From Olsenella uli (GTDB lineage Bacteria > Actinomycetota > Coriobacteriia > Coriobacteriales > Atopobiaceae), in the NCBI RefSeq assembly GCF_016900775.1, contig NZ_JACJKN010000002.1, forward strand, positions 62,001-126,000: 64,000 nucleotides of DNA, in the 5' to 3' direction. Below the pieces are notes generated by a model. It was given only the letters and a program-made list of their open reading frames with translations. It ran no database searches and was not told where the DNA came from. This document shows positions 63,817 to 64,000 of this stretch, piece by piece. Numbering within the stretch: position 1 is the stretch's first letter; the number at the start of each line of letters is the position of its first letter. The position numbers and the translations under genes were made by a program.

Positions 63817-64000
63817 TGGCCGAGAAGAACGGCGAAGGCGAGAAGAGCGTTCTTCTCCCCGCCACCGCGCGCCATGAGTTCGTCGACGAGGCGCCGGTCC
63901 TGGCCGTGCGCCACCTGTCCCGCCGCTTTGGCCCGGGCTGCGCGCACTGCCTCGCCCCGGGGGCCGAGCTCGAGCGCAACATCTGCCCGGTCTGCGGGAC
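63816..64000 (+). CDS. phnK: C-P lyase ATPase PhnK, 3' end outside window
   Basis: Only 61 residues are visible. After a charged start (MAEKNGEGEKSVLLPATARHE would be the first 21; quoted here only to MAEKNGEGEK) comes LAVRHLSRRFGPG, the first strand of an ABC ATPase. It is interrupted by CAHCLAPG and CPVCGT, a CxxC...CxxC pair that could bind zinc. This short insertion is seen in many Gram-positive PhnK proteins, as I recall. PhnK docks on the GHIJ core. The Walker motifs would lie beyond the edge. Confidence 0.85.
   Translation, partial: MAEKNGEGEKSVLLPATARHEFVDEAPVLAVRHLSRRFGPGCAHCLAPGAELERNICPVCG

Overview
The window is about 65-70% GC by eye, densely coded, and reads like the chromosome of an anaerobic actinobacterium of the class Coriobacteriia, most likely an Atopobiaceae/Olsenella-type gut or oral bacterium. 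I infer this from the gene set: a GGGtGRT protein with a NifU-like scaffold, an oligopeptide ABC operon, a class II fumarase, a DUF1893 protein, a full leucine operon and a C-P lyase operon. No rRNA or tRNA gene was seen, and the genus is not proven.

Layout. 1-7.2 kb is an accessory, damaged region. It holds the 5' part of a BrxC/BrxD-type ATPase and a TerB-domain protein that I think once formed one operon. Between them lie two LytTR-type regulators (one frameshifted), a capsule chain-length/tyrosine-kinase gene cut off by an IS3-like element, and an HprK-like kinase remnant on the other side of that element. 7.2-19 kb is mostly housekeeping: YaaA, a spermidine-synthase-like protein, HtpG, a SixA-CHAD fusion, FumC, O-acetylhomoserine sulfhydrylase and a GH2 beta-galactosidase. 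19-25 kb has a HigBA-like toxin-antitoxin pair, an FKBP isomerase, a PadR-regulated membrane protein, a large unknown membrane protein and glutamate racemase. 25-28.4 kb has a DegV lipid-binding protein, an M3 oligopeptidase and a small membrane protein. 28.4-37 kb carries an acetyltransferase and the peptide transporter oppABCDF plus a small membrane protein. 37-45.3 kb has a TPM/PspA envelope pair, DUF1893, a REP-associated transposase, the GGGtGRT/NifU pair, a DinJ/YafQ-type module, an EamA permease and NudC.

45.4-47.6 kb is a four-gene minus-strand unit: a radical SAM/SPASM enzyme, a translationally coupled 24-residue peptide, a DUF2975 membrane protein and an XRE regulator. It looks like a candidate peptide-modification system. 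48.9-54.1 kb is the leucine pathway (leader peptide, attenuator, leuA, leuC, leuD, leuB). 56.8-64 kb is a phosphonate operon, phnDCEE followed by the C-P lyase genes phnGHIJ and the start of phnK. These genes overlap or sit close together, so uptake and C-P bond cleavage are probably made together.

The most unusual layer is non-coding. At least four families of structured intergenic repeats are scattered through the window. They are: (i) about 11 REP-like units of about 33 bp, which flank a RAYT transposase; (ii) two loci with 25-bp units at an exact 40-bp period, arranged two forward and two inverted; (iii) two five-unit loci with the same 41/62/15-bp geometry in opposite orientation; and (iv) hairpins that share a core motif but have unrelated, individually self-complementary arms, concentrated around the leucine operon. 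These were found by reading alone, and boundaries may be off by a base or two.
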